The position numbers and the translations under genes are program-made. This document shows positions 24,013 through 32,500 of a DNA stretch of 53,322 nt, piece by piece. This DNA is from an uncultured Eubacteriales bacterium (GTDB lineage: Bacteria > Bacillota > Clostridia > Monoglobales > Monoglobaceae), in assembly GCA_900545865.1 (NCBI GenBank), contig URAN01000017.1, positions 1 through 53,322 on the forward strand, read 5' to 3'. The notes under the pieces are model-generated. The model ran no database searches, was not told where the DNA came from, and worked only from the letters and a program-made list of their open reading frames with translations. Each line of letters starts with the position of its first letter. Position 1 is the stretch's first letter.

Positions 24013-24801
24013 CTATTTGCTCATCTCATCGGCTTTGGCAACACAGGCGCATACTGCGCTTTGTACAATACCTCTGAATCCGTTTTTCTCTAAATCGCAC
24101 ACCGCCGCAATAGTCGTGCCGCCGGGCGAACATACGTTATCCTTTAACTTTTCCGGGTGTTCGCCGCACGACAAAACCATCTCGGCGCTGCCTGCAACCG
24201 CCTGTGCGGCAAGCGTAAGCGCCTGTTGTTTTGTCAGACCGTATTTTACGCCTGCGTCTGCCATTGCGTCAATGAACATATAAACATATGCCGGGCTGCT
24301 GCCGTGCAGGGCGGTGGCAACACTCATAAACTTTTCGTCCATCTGCTGTACCATTCCGACCGCCGACAAAAGCATTTTTACCTTTTTTATATCCTCATCA
24401 TCAACATTTTTGTTAGGCGATATGACCGTCATTCCGCATCCGACCTGTGCCGGAGTGTTCGGCATCGCCCGCACAATCTTTTTGTCCGCGCCGAGCATTT
24501 CTTCGAGATGCGCAACCGTGACCCCTGCCGCAATCGACAGGTATATCTTATTTTTGTCGCCGCTCATCTCGGACAGAACGCTGTCGATTATATTCGGTTT
24601 TACCGAAAAGACAATAATCTCCGATGCCGCCTCTGCCGCGCTTGCGGATTCAACCGTATTTATCCCCATTTCTTTAAACGCCGCCGCCTTTTGAGCGTCC
24701 TTTTCATAAAGCGCAATATCCGATGGTGTACAGCATTTCTGTGTCAGACCGCCGATTAACGCGCCACCCATATTTCCGCCGCCGATAAAACCTACTTTCA
24801 T
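24013..24801 (-). CDS. proC: Pyrroline-5-carboxylate reductase
   Basis: A 262-residue enzyme that reduces pyrroline-5-carboxylate to proline with NAD(P)H. It has GFIGGGNMGGALIGGL at the N-terminus, VRAMPNTPAQVGCGMTVI in the middle and the P5CR signature region VAGSAEMVL with the conserved PGGTTIAAV near the end. The ATG at 24801 is preferred because AAGG lies eight bases upstream; an in-frame ATG at 24831 has no site. It is monocistronic or at most paired with purB upstream (93-base gap). Confidence 0.93.
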   Translation of the reverse strand: MKVGFIGGGNMGGALIGGLTQKCCTPSDIALYEKDAQKAAAFKEMGINTVESASAAEAASEIIVFSVKPNIIDSVLSEMSGDKNKIYLSIAAGVTVAHLEEMLGADKKIVRAMPNTPAQVGCGMTVISPNKNVDDEDIKKVKMLLSAVGMVQQMDEKFMSVATALHGSSPAYVYMFIDAMADAGVKYGLTKQQALTLAAQAVAGSAEMVLSCGEHPEKLKDNVCSPGGTTIAAVCDLEKNGFRGIVQSAVCACVAKADEMSK

Positions 24802-24893
24802 TTTTACAACCTTGCTTTCTATTATATTCATATGCTTTTTAATTCACAACAGGACGATTTAAATTTAAACCGCCCTGAATCCCCTATTTAAAA

Positions 24894-26324
24894 TTAAACC
24901 GTCAATTCTACTTCGTCCGCACCGCTGCCGTACTTTTCAAGACACGGGTCGACATAATTCGCAACGAGCTCTTCCACTTGATTTGCGGCTCTGCCCGTAA
25001 AGTTCTCGGGCTTTAATATCGCAAGCGCGTCCTCCATTGTCAAGCCGAAAGCCGGGTCAGCAACAATCCTTTCGATAAGGTCGTTCTTGCCGCCTTCCTC
25101 CTTTACTACCCTTGCCGCCGCCATTGAATGAACACGGATTTTCTCGTGGAGTTCCTGTCTGTCGCCGCCTGCCTTTACCGCGTCCATAAGTATGTTTTCG
25201 GTCGCCATAAACGGAAGCTCGGACATAACGCGGCTGTGTATTACCTTTGGGTATACAACCAAGCCGTGCGCAACGTTCATATATATATTAAGTATCGCGT
25301 CAACCGCCAAGAATGCCTCGGCAACGCTTATACGCTTGTTCGCCGAATCGTCAAGGGTTCTCTCGAACCACTGTGTCGATGACGTAATCGCAGGATTGAG
25401 CGCGTCAACCAGAACATATCTCGCCAGAGAACAAATACGCTCAGAGCGCATCGGGTTTCTCTTGTATGCCATGGCGGATGAGCCGATTTGTGACTTTTCA
25501 AACGGTTCTTCTACCTCTTTGAGATGCTGTAAAAGCCGTATATCGTTTGCAAATTTATACGCGCTCTGTGCAATGCCGCTGAGAACAGACAGCATCTGAT
25601 AATCGAGCTTTCGCGAATATGTCTGTCCCGAAACGGGATAAACCTTGTCATATCCCATCTTTTCACAGATTTTTTTGTCCAACGCCTTTACCTTTTCAAC
25701 ATCGCCGTCAAAAAGCTCCATAAAGCTCGCCTGGGTTCCGGTTGTTCCCTTTGAACCCAAAAGTGCCGCGCGCGACAGCTGAAATTCAACGTCCTCTAAA
25801 TCCATAACAAGCTCCCACAGCCAAAGCGATGCGCGTTTGCCCACCGTTGTCAGCTGTGCCGGCTGGAAATGCGTAAAACCAAGGGTCGGCATATCCTTAT
25901 ATTCCATTGCGAAATCGCGAAGGAGCGATATAACCTTTAAAAGCTTTGATTTTATAAGTTTTAAGCCCTCATACATTATGATAATATCGGTATTGTCCCC
26001 GACATAGCACGAGGTCGCACCGAGATGGATAATTCCCTTTGCCTTTGGGCATTGTACGCCGTAAGCATAGACGTGTGACATTACATCATGGCGAACTTCT
26101 TTTTCCTTTGCCTCGGCAACGTCATAGTTTATATCATCCATATGCTCTTTAAGCTCGGCAACCTGTTCGGGCGTTACCGAAAGACCGAGTTCCATTTCGG
26201 ATTCGGCAAGAGCAACCCAAAGCCTGCGCCACGTTTTAAATTTTTTGTCGGGCGAAAAGATGTATTTCATCTCACGGCTCGCATATCTGGAATTTAACGG
26301 ACTTTCATAGCTGTCTTTTATCAT
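24894..26324 (-). CDS. purB: Adenylosuccinate lyase
   Basis: A 476-residue lyase that acts twice in purine synthesis: on SAICAR and on adenylosuccinate, releasing fumarate. It has the family signature SSAMAYKRNPMRSERI with the mobile catalytic loop, the TLGFTHFQPAQLTTVGKR segment and a GATSCYVGDNTDI segment with binding Thr and Ser. The length fits the Firmicutes/animal-type PurB subgroup. The ATG at 26324 is six bases after GGAG; a longer frame upstream is not used. An aminotransferase gene lies upstream across a gap holding a palindrome. Confidence 0.95.
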   Translation of the reverse strand: MIKDSYESPLNSRYASREMKYIFSPDKKFKTWRRLWVALAESEMELGLSVTPEQVAELKEHMDDINYDVAEAKEKEVRHDVMSHVYAYGVQCPKAKGIIHLGATSCYVGDNTDIIIMYEGLKLIKSKLLKVISLLRDFAMEYKDMPTLGFTHFQPAQLTTVGKRASLWLWELVMDLEDVEFQLSRAALLGSKGTTGTQASFMELFDGDVEKVKALDKKICEKMGYDKVYPVSGQTYSRKLDYQMLSVLSGIAQSAYKFANDIRLLQHLKEVEEPFEKSQIGSSAMAYKRNPMRSERICSLARYVLVDALNPAITSSTQWFERTLDDSANKRISVAEAFLAVDAILNIYMNVAHGLVVYPKVIHSRVMSELPFMATENILMDAVKAGGDRQELHEKIRVHSMAAARVVKEEGGKNDLIERIVADPAFGLTMEDALAILKPENFTGRAANQVEELVANYVDPCLEKYGSGADEVELTV

Positions 26325-26430
26325 AAAAATCTCCATTCTTTTATATGTTTTTCGTGTGTGTTGTTTTTTCGGCATTTGTTTGCCTTTGCGGAAACCCTGT
26401 TACTTATTATCCGCATAATTTGCAAACACT

Positions 26431-26456
26431 TGTTCGGGACGGCCACGAACCGTCCC
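26431..26456. repeat. REP-like GGGACGG/CCGTCCC palindrome
   Basis: GGGACGG (26436-26442) and CCGTCCC (26450-26456) follow TGTTC. It lies in the 170-base gap between purB and the aminotransferase gene. Related sequences with GTTCGTGTGTTC and GAAACCGTCC occur at 51046-51077 and 51267-51298, so this is a dispersed element. Confidence 0.55.
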
Positions 26457-26494
26457 ATATAGGATTGGTAACATACGTTCACCTTAACGCCAAC

Positions 26495-27727
26495 TTATGC
26501 GTTAAGCTCGTTGTCGCTGTATTCAACCTCGTTAAACTCGCCTTTTAAATACTTTTCTATGCGGTCCAAACCTGTCTTTATCGTGTCCATGGATGTCGCA
26601 TAAGACAATCTTACATATCCGTCAACGCCGAATCCCTCACTCGGCACAAGCGCAACAAGCGCACGGTCGAGAATATCTTGACAAAGCTCGTTCGCCGTGT
26701 TTATCATCTTTCCGTAATGTTCTTTGTTCAATACGTCTTTTACATTCATAAATACATAGAACGCGCCGTGCGGAGTCTTACAGCTGAGTCCGTCAATGCT
26801 GTTTATCTTGTCAACCATATAATCTCTGCGTTCGATATATGTCTTTTTCATCGTTTCAATAATACTCTGGTCGCCGTTGAGTGCCTCAACCGCCGCCGCC
26901 TGTGCTATCGAGTTCGGGTTTGAAGTTGCGTGGCTCTGGATATTGCCCATTGCCTTTGCAAGCTTTTTGTTTGCCGCAACAAATCCAATTCTCCAGCCCG
27001 TCATTGCATAAGTCTTTGCAAGACCGTTGACGATAATCGTCAAATCTCTTATCTCATCGCCGAGGGTCGCTATATTCGTGTGTTCGCCCTCATACACAAG
27101 CTTTTCGTATATTTCATCAAATATAATATATATGTTGTTCTTCACCGCGATTTCCGCTATTTTTTCAAGCTCGTCCTTGGTATAAACCATACCTGTCGGA
27201 TTGCTCGGTGTGTTAAGAACAAGCGCACGCGTCTTCGAAGTGATTGCGCTCTCTAACTGTTCCGCGGTAAATTTAAAGTTATTTTCCTCTGCGCCCTCAA
27301 TGATAACGGGAACAGCGTCCGCAAGTTTAATCATTTCGGGATAGCTTACCCAATACGGTGCAGGCAGAATAACCTCATCACCGGGGTCGCAAATACAGGT
27401 AAAGGTATTTGTCAAAGAATGCTTTCCGCCGTTGCTGATAACAATGTTCGATGTCGAATATTCAAGACCGGTATCTCTTTTCAGCTTTTGACAAACCGCA
27501 GCTTTAAGTTCAAGAGTACCCGATGCCGGCGTGTATTTCGTGATGTTGTTTTTTATTGCCTCAATACCCGCATTTTTGATATTCTCGGGGGTGTTAAAAT
27601 CGGGTTCTCCTGCGCCGAAACCGACAACGGGAATCCCTTCTTTTTTCATTTCCTTGAATTTAGAGTCGATTGCCAAAGTCGGCGAAGGACTGATTGCTGA
27701 TGCCTTTTTTGAAATTTTAAGTTCCAT
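26495..27727 (-). CDS. Class I PLP aminotransferase, aspartate aminotransferase-like
   Basis: A 410-residue PLP enzyme of the aspartate/aromatic aminotransferase class I fold. The PLP Lys lies in GLAKTYAMTGWRIGF; other signature parts are SNGGKHSLTNTFTCI, LNTPSNPTGMVYTKDEL, FDEIYEKLVYEG and a late VRLSYATSMDTIKTGLDRI with the substrate-binding Arg. GGAGGT lies before the ATG. It probably transfers amino groups between aspartate and 2-oxoglutarate, but the class also holds alanine and tyrosine enzymes. The C-terminus carries a short acidic extension (EFNEVEYSDNEL). Confidence 0.9.
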   Translation of the reverse strand: MELKISKKASAISPSPTLAIDSKFKEMKKEGIPVVGFGAGEPDFNTPENIKNAGIEAIKNNITKYTPASGTLELKAAVCQKLKRDTGLEYSTSNIVISNGGKHSLTNTFTCICDPGDEVILPAPYWVSYPEMIKLADAVPVIIEGAEENNFKFTAEQLESAITSKTRALVLNTPSNPTGMVYTKDELEKIAEIAVKNNIYIIFDEIYEKLVYEGEHTNIATLGDEIRDLTIIVNGLAKTYAMTGWRIGFVAANKKLAKAMGNIQSHATSNPNSIAQAAAVEALNGDQSIIETMKKTYIERRDYMVDKINSIDGLSCKTPHGAFYVFMNVKDVLNKEHYGKMINTANELCQDILDRALVALVPSEGFGVDGYVRLSYATSMDTIKTGLDRIEKYLKGEFNEVEYSDNELNA

Positions 27728-27950
27728 TTGTTATACCTCCAAAACCTGTTTATCGCAATAATATTTTGCGTGTTGAAATACACCGTAAATATTATATGTA
27801 ACACTACTATTTTAATACAAATCGTGAAAAATTGCAATAAATATACAAATATTTTTTAAATTTCCGTTATATACAACAAATTTAATATACCGACAATTCG
27901 CTTATCGGTGCATAATACAGTATATCAAAATCGTTATATCGGTCAAATTC

Positions 27951-28898
27951 TCACATCTGTACCTTGTCGCTGCGCGACAGGGAATCACCGAACACACGAT
28001 ACAGATTTTTAAACATAATCTTATCCGTTATATCTGCGGATATACCCTCTTTGCGGAAAGCATCCGCAAGACGCGCCATATCCTGTACCCCTCTCATTCC
28101 GTCGGGCAAGCACTCAACACCGTCAAAGTCCGAACCGAGCGCGGCAACGTCCTCGCCGCCGACATTGATGGTATATGCAGCGTGTTTTGCAATCGTCTCG
28201 ATTGAGCTTATCCCGTCATCCGCCAAAAACTCGGGATAAAAATTAACACCGATACAGCCGCCCGAATTTGCGATTGCCTTAATCTGTTCATCGGTCAAAT
28301 TTCTTGCGTGACCGCAAAGCGCCTTTGCACACGAATGCGACGCAACAAACGGATACCTCGCACATTCGGCAACATCCCAAAAACCTCTCTCGGAAAGATG
28401 CGAAACGTCAACCAAAACACCAAGGTTTTCCATCTCGGCAACAGCTCTTCTTCCGAAATCGGTCAAACCTGCACCCCTGCCCTCTTCTATTCCGTCAGCA
28501 ATCTCGTTGGCATAGTTCCACGTCAGGGTTATAAGCCGCACGCCAAGCTTGTAAAACATCCTCAGCGCGGCAATGCTGCCTTGCAGAACCTCGCCGCCCT
28601 CAATTGATAAAATCGAGTGAACGCCGCCGTCTTGCGCTCTGTCCAAGTCAGCCTTTGTCAATATCTCGGATATTCCGCATTTTTTTATCTCTCTTTTATA
28701 TCTGTCGATAAGCCTGAGACCGCGCTCCAAGGGCGGCTCGGTCAGCTCACATTTGTCCACAAATGCGGCAAACACCTGAATGTACGAATCGTATTCCGAC
28801 ATTCTCGCCCTGTCGAGATTCAGGCCGTTTTCATTCAATTCCAAATCCTTATTTAATATCTCATACACCGTGTCACAGTGTGCGTCAAAAATTTTCAT
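27951..28898 (-). CDS. Membrane dipeptidase (M19)
   Basis: A 315-residue M19 dipeptidase. The zinc ligands His and Asp are in FDAHCDTVYE, with Glu in SIEGGEVLQG, a His in VDVSHLSERGFWD, another in FVASHSCAKAL, and the late ALGSDFDGVE Asp. These enzymes hydrolyse dipeptides, often those with D-residues. No signal peptide is present despite the historical name. GGAGGT precedes the ATG. The gap to the next gene upstream, yraN, is 111 bases and holds no feature I can support. A weak stem (ACCGA/TCGGT near 27893-27913) beyond the stop may act in termination. Confidence 0.92.
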   Translation of the reverse strand: MKIFDAHCDTVYEILNKDLELNENGLNLDRARMSEYDSYIQVFAAFVDKCELTEPPLERGLRLIDRYKREIKKCGISEILTKADLDRAQDGGVHSILSIEGGEVLQGSIAALRMFYKLGVRLITLTWNYANEIADGIEEGRGAGLTDFGRRAVAEMENLGVLVDVSHLSERGFWDVAECARYPFVASHSCAKALCGHARNLTDEQIKAIANSGGCIGVNFYPEFLADDGISSIETIAKHAAYTINVGGEDVAALGSDFDGVECLPDGMRGVQDMARLADAFRKEGISADITDKIMFKNLYRVFGDSLSRSDKVQM

Positions 28899-29009
28899 AA
28901 CTGCAATTACCTCCGTTAATTTAAAATATATTCACAACAAAAATTTAAAATTCGGCATATATCCGTTTGCAAAACCGAGATAAGATGACCGCCGATTAAA
29001 CCTTAAATT

Positions 29010-29381
29010 CTAAATATCCACGCCCTTAATATGATTTATGCCAAACAGATGAGGTACACCGCCGCCGATTGCGGCGCTCACCTCCGTCACGTCAAACCGT
29101 ATTTCAAGGTCGGTCGGATTTGCGCGGTAATACTCCTCCGCCGCAAGCCGCATATGTTTTCGCTTATTATAATCCACCGCCTCGGACGGAAATCCGTACT
29201 TTTCTGAACTTCGCGTTTTTACCTCAACAAAAACCAAAAATCCGCCGTCTCTCGCCACAATATCTATCTCGCCGTGAGCCGCGCGAAAATTCCGTGCAAG
29301 TATCTCATATCCCTCTGATTTTAAATATTCCGCCGCGGCACACTCGCCGAAATCGCCCAAGTTCTTGTTATATCTTTTCAT
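29010..29381 (-). CDS. yraN: YraN family endonuclease-like protein
   Basis: A 123-residue UPF0102/YraN protein with the predicted PD-(D/E)XK nuclease core: GEYxAAxYL-like start (GECAAAEYLKSEGYEILARN), HGEIDIVARDG with the catalytic Asp and FVEVKTRSSEKYG with the Glu and Lys. GGAG precedes the ATG. It closes the conserved rplS-lepB-rbgA-rnhB-yraN string of Firmicutes. Its cellular role is not established in the family as far as I know. Confidence 0.9.
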   Translation of the reverse strand: MKRYNKNLGDFGECAAAEYLKSEGYEILARNFRAAHGEIDIVARDGGFLVFVEVKTRSSEKYGFPSEAVDYNKRKHMRLAAEEYYRANPTDLEIRFDVTEVSAAIGGGVPHLFGINHIKGVDI

Positions 29382-29428
29382 AATCGAATCTCCCGACCTC
29401 TATTTTGATTCGGCTCTGTCTCTCGGCT

Positions 29429-30037
29429 CTATTTTTCAATCCCGAGTACCTTTGGTGTAATAAATGTCTTTCGGTGAATCGGTGTAAGTCCAAGACTTCG
29501 GATACCCTCCATATGCGATTTTGTACCATAACCTTTGTTTTTGGCAAAGTCATAGCCGGGATAAATGCCGTCTGTTTCGCACATATACCTGTCTCGCGTC
29601 ACCTTTGCCAAAATGGACGCGGCGGCGATGCACTCGTATGTCGCGTCACCTTTTATCACATATTCACATTCAACATTATCAAACGGAATTTTATCGTTTC
29701 CGTCAACGAGCAAAAAGTCCGCCGCCTGCGGCAGGCTGTTCGCCGCCGCCTGCATCGCGCGGTGTGTTGCGCGGCGAATATTTATCTCGTCTATTACCTC
29801 GGGTTCGACAAAAGCAACGCTGTACGCAACCGCCGCGTCAATTATTACGTCATACAGTTTTTCGCGCTTTTTCTCACTGATTTTTTTTGAATCGTTTATC
29901 TCATCGATTGCGAATCCTCTCGGCAATATCACCGCCGCCGCGCATACGGGACCCGCAAGCGGTCCGCGCCCGACCTCATCTATGCCGGCTATGTAATTAT
30001 ATCCCATATTATAAAATTTTTCCGCTGTGTCTAACAT
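29429..30037 (-). CDS. rnhB: Ribonuclease HII
   Basis: A 202-residue RNase HII, which removes ribonucleotides from DNA and RNA primers. It has AGIDEVGRGPLAGPV with the Asp-Glu pair and VDGND with the next Asp, followed by AAASILAKVTRDR with the final carboxylate region AASI. GGAG lies six bases before the ATG at 30037, which is preferred over an upstream in-frame ATG. It sits between rbgA (217 bases away) and yraN. Confidence 0.95.
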   Translation of the reverse strand: MLDTAEKFYNMGYNYIAGIDEVGRGPLAGPVCAAAVILPRGFAIDEINDSKKISEKKREKLYDVIIDAAVAYSVAFVEPEVIDEINIRRATHRAMQAAANSLPQAADFLLVDGNDKIPFDNVECEYVIKGDATYECIAAASILAKVTRDRYMCETDGIYPGYDFAKNKGYGTKSHMEGIRSLGLTPIHRKTFITPKVLGIEK

Positions 30038-30253
30038 ACTAATCTCCGTTTCGTTTTTCATTTTCATTTTTATTAAAGTATCATTGTCTTAAATCATCCG
30101 GTGTGCCGAGAACGCCGCCGTGCGCATATTTATTCGGCTTGACAAAATAACAAATCCGCCAAAAAACAATAATTATATCATAGTATTTAAAAACGGCGAA
30201 AGAATAAAGCCTTATCTTGCCCTGACTTAATTCTCTGCCGTCCGTAGTGCATA

Positions 30254-31105
30254 TTATTCGGGCGTTTCGAGCGAAATCCGCCCCAGCTTTGCCGACCTGA
30301 ATTCGTCGAGTATCAAAGCCGATGCGCGATGCGTGTCCGTTTCTCCGCCCGAGATTATACATCCGCGCTTTTTTCCTATTTTTATAACAATATCCCAATC
30401 GTCCTCATTCAAATCCGATTCCGAAAGTTTGTACCGTTCGATAAGCCGTTCGGGATAATTCTTTTTCAAGAACCCGATAAGAAAGTATGCGAGCTCCTCA
30501 ATATCCATTATTTCGTCCTTGATACCGCCCGTGAACGCAATTTTTCGTCCCGCATCGGGGCTGTCGAATTTAGGCCACAGCATACCGGGCGTATCCAAAA
30601 GCTCGTACTTCCCCGATATTCTTATCCATTGCTTTGCGGTGGTAACACCGGGGCGGTCGCCCGTCTTTGCCGAATGTCCCGATGCAAGGCGATTGATAAA
30701 CGACGACTTTCCCACATTCGGAATCCCCACAACCATCATTTTTACGCTGCTGCGCTGAATTCCGCGGCTGCGGTCACGCTCGAACTTTTCTTTTAAAACC
30801 GCGTCAACGGCAGGCATCAAAGCCGAAAAACCGTTTCCGCTGCGGCTGTCCGCAAGGAACGCCGCCGTTCCGCGGCTCTTAAAGTATTCAAGCCAGTGCA
30901 GGTTTACCGCTTCGTCCGAAATATCACACTTATTCAAAACAAGTATCCGCGGCCGCGTGCCGACAATGGAATCAATCTCGGGATTCCTCGATGAAAGCGG
31001 CAGACGTGAATCAACAAGCTCGATTACCACATCGACAAGCTTTAGGCTTTCGGATATAAGCCGTCTCGTCTTTGCCATATGCCCCGGAAACCATTGTATC
31101 TCCAT
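30254..31105 (-). CDS. rbgA: Ribosome biogenesis GTPase YlqF/RbgA
   Basis: A 283-residue circularly permuted GTPase needed for late 50S assembly in Bacillus. The permuted order is visible: G4 NKCD at about residue 59-62 comes before G1 GIPNVGKSS, then G2 TT and G3 DTPGM. The N-terminal IQWFPGHMAKTRR is typical of the family. The C-terminal helical domain (ISGGETDTHRASALILDEFR) contacts RNA. AAAGGATG precedes the ATG. It is followed after 217 bases by rnhB and preceded by lepB, as in other Firmicutes. Confidence 0.93.
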   Translation of the reverse strand: MEIQWFPGHMAKTRRLISESLKLVDVVIELVDSRLPLSSRNPEIDSIVGTRPRILVLNKCDISDEAVNLHWLEYFKSRGTAAFLADSRSGNGFSALMPAVDAVLKEKFERDRSRGIQRSSVKMMVVGIPNVGKSSFINRLASGHSAKTGDRPGVTTAKQWIRISGKYELLDTPGMLWPKFDSPDAGRKIAFTGGIKDEIMDIEELAYFLIGFLKKNYPERLIERYKLSESDLNEDDWDIVIKIGKKRGCIISGGETDTHRASALILDEFRSAKLGRISLETPE

Positions 31106-31140
31106 ATTCGCGCCATCCTTTCATCGGTTTATTTTAAAAT

Positions 31141-31863
31141 TCAGTTTGCAAGCGATACCTGTTCGTCTTTATGCAGTCCGCCTATGCTGCCGAACGGCCA
31201 AAAACGGAATACCGCTCCGCCCATAATCTCGTCTTTCGGAATAGGGCCGAGTTCACGGCTGTCCTTACTGTTGTTTCGGTTATCACCCATCGCAAAGATG
31301 TAACCCATCGGAATGGTTATCGGCGAATCCTTGCTGTACAAGCCTTTCGCCTCAAGCTCGCGTATATACGAACCCTCGTTGTGAGTCTTTTCTTTTATAT
31401 AAGGCTCGTCAATCTTTTCGTCATTGACATACACGTCACCCGTTTTAAAATCAATATAAATCGTGTCGCCCTCTGTCGCGATGACACGCTTTACATAATA
31501 TTTGTGGCTCTGTAAGATTCCGCGGTCGCCCTCAGTTCTCTCGATTGCCTCTTTTTCAACCTCGGGTTCGAATATTACAACATCGCCTTTTTCGGGTGTG
31601 TAAAAAAGCCTGTTCACAAAAAGTCTGTCACCGTCATGAAGGCTCGGCTCCATTGATGCACCTTTGACATTAACAAGTGTAAAGACAAAGTTTTTGACCA
31701 CAAGTGCAACAATCACCGCGAACGCAATCGCGACAACCCAATCCAAAATTTCTTTTCCTACACTCACGGGCTTTTTCACCTCGTCTTTTTCTTCGGATTC
31801 TGTATCCGTCCGAACTTCATTTTCCCCTGTGTTCGGTTCTTTTTTTTCATCTTCAAAATTCAT
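31141..31863 (-). CDS. lepB: Signal peptidase I
   Basis: A 240-residue type I signal peptidase. An acidic N-terminal tail of about 35 residues precedes one membrane segment (LDWVVAIAFAVIVALVVKNF). The catalytic Ser lies in GASMEPSLHDGDRLFV and the catalytic Lys in KYYVKRVIATEGD, followed by the C-terminal box MGDNRNNSKDSRELGPI. It cleaves signal peptides outside the membrane, as the SLH, cohesin and dockerin proteins here need. A terminator separates it from rplS, so it may have its own promoter. Confidence 0.95.
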   Translation of the reverse strand: MNFEDEKKEPNTGENEVRTDTESEEKDEVKKPVSVGKEILDWVVAIAFAVIVALVVKNFVFTLVNVKGASMEPSLHDGDRLFVNRLFYTPEKGDVVIFEPEVEKEAIERTEGDRGILQSHKYYVKRVIATEGDTIYIDFKTGDVYVNDEKIDEPYIKEKTHNEGSYIRELEAKGLYSKDSPITIPMGYIFAMGDNRNNSKDSRELGPIPKDEIMGGAVFRFWPFGSIGGLHKDEQVSLAN

Positions 31864-31910
31864 ACCTGCACACTTCCCTTTATATAATTATGTATTTTTT
31901 CGTATTTTAA

Positions 31911-31948
31911 GAAAAAAGCGGTGATTATAGAATATAACCACCACTGCA
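31911..31948 (-). terminator. Terminator after rplS
   Basis: On the minus strand GGTGGTTATA and TATAATCACC form a stem around TTC, followed by GCTTTTTTC. It lies between rplS and lepB. Confidence 0.85.
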
Positions 31949-31969
31949 CTTCCTTTAACCTTAACAATA

Positions 31970-32311
31970 TTAAAGCTTTTCTTTAACTTTAGCAGCCTTA
32001 CCCACTCTGTCACGCAGATAGTAGAGCTTAGCACGACGAACACGACCGTGTCTTACAACATCGATGTGGTCGATTTTGGGTGAGTTTGTCGGGAAAGTTC
32101 TTTCAACGCCAACACCATACGAAACACGTCTTACCGTGAAAGTTTCCTGAATACCGCCGTGGTTCTTTTTAATGATTGTTCCTTCGAACATCTGAAGTCT
32201 TTCTCTGTTTCCTTCTTTAACCTTTACATAGACACGCACGGTATCGCCGATGCTGAGCTGAGGAAGGTCTGTTCTGATTTGTTCCTGTGTAATTTGCTGT
32301 AAAATATCCAT
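31970..32311 (-). CDS. rplS: Ribosomal protein L19
   Basis: A 113-residue L19 of the 50S subunit at the 30S interface. It has the usual opening (ILQQITQEQIRTDLPQL), IGDTVRVYVKVKEGNRERLQ, FEGTIIKK and the conserved FTVRRVSYGVGVERTFP. The ATG at 32311 is chosen by family alignment, with AAAGGA upstream; a longer open frame through the leader is not coding. It has its own promoter and leader here, separate from the MFS gene before it. Its own terminator follows. Confidence 0.97.
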   Translation of the reverse strand: MDILQQITQEQIRTDLPQLSIGDTVRVYVKVKEGNRERLQMFEGTIIKKNHGGIQETFTVRRVSYGVGVERTFPTNSPKIDHIDVVRHGRVRRAKLYYLRDRVGKAAKVKEKL

Positions 32312-32378
32312 TTTTACATTTTCCTTTCTTTTAACGGGCATTCTTGCCACAGATAGCAGAGGACTGTCCTTATTCAAC
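32312..32378 (-). promoter_or_regulatory. Candidate L19 autoregulatory leader
   Basis: A leader of about 67 bases runs between the predicted start site and rplS, with AGGACAGTCCT (self-complementary) and GGCAAGAATGCC as potential stems. L19 leaders that bind the protein are known in Firmicutes; I cannot confirm the match without a covariance model. Confidence 0.4.
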
Positions 32379-32384
32379 TCAAAT

Positions 32385-32413
32385 ATTATATCACAAACCA
32401 AAAATAATTGCAA
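32385..32413 (-). promoter_or_regulatory. rplS promoter
   Basis: On the minus strand TTGCAA (32413-32408), 17 bases, TATAAT (32390-32385), about 75 bases upstream of rplS. Confidence 0.75.
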
Positions 32414-32500
32414 GCCTTTTTTTGACTTTTTTTAAAAATAATAAATTGCAATATAAAATGTCCGCAAATATTAAATGTATATCGCATTCCGTTATTGATA

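Noticed and set aside
30068..30253. Possible small gene or RNA in the rnhB-rbgA gap
   Set aside because: No ribosome binding site, promoter or stable hairpin stood out; the longer frame there overlaps rbgA antisense-free but out of frame.
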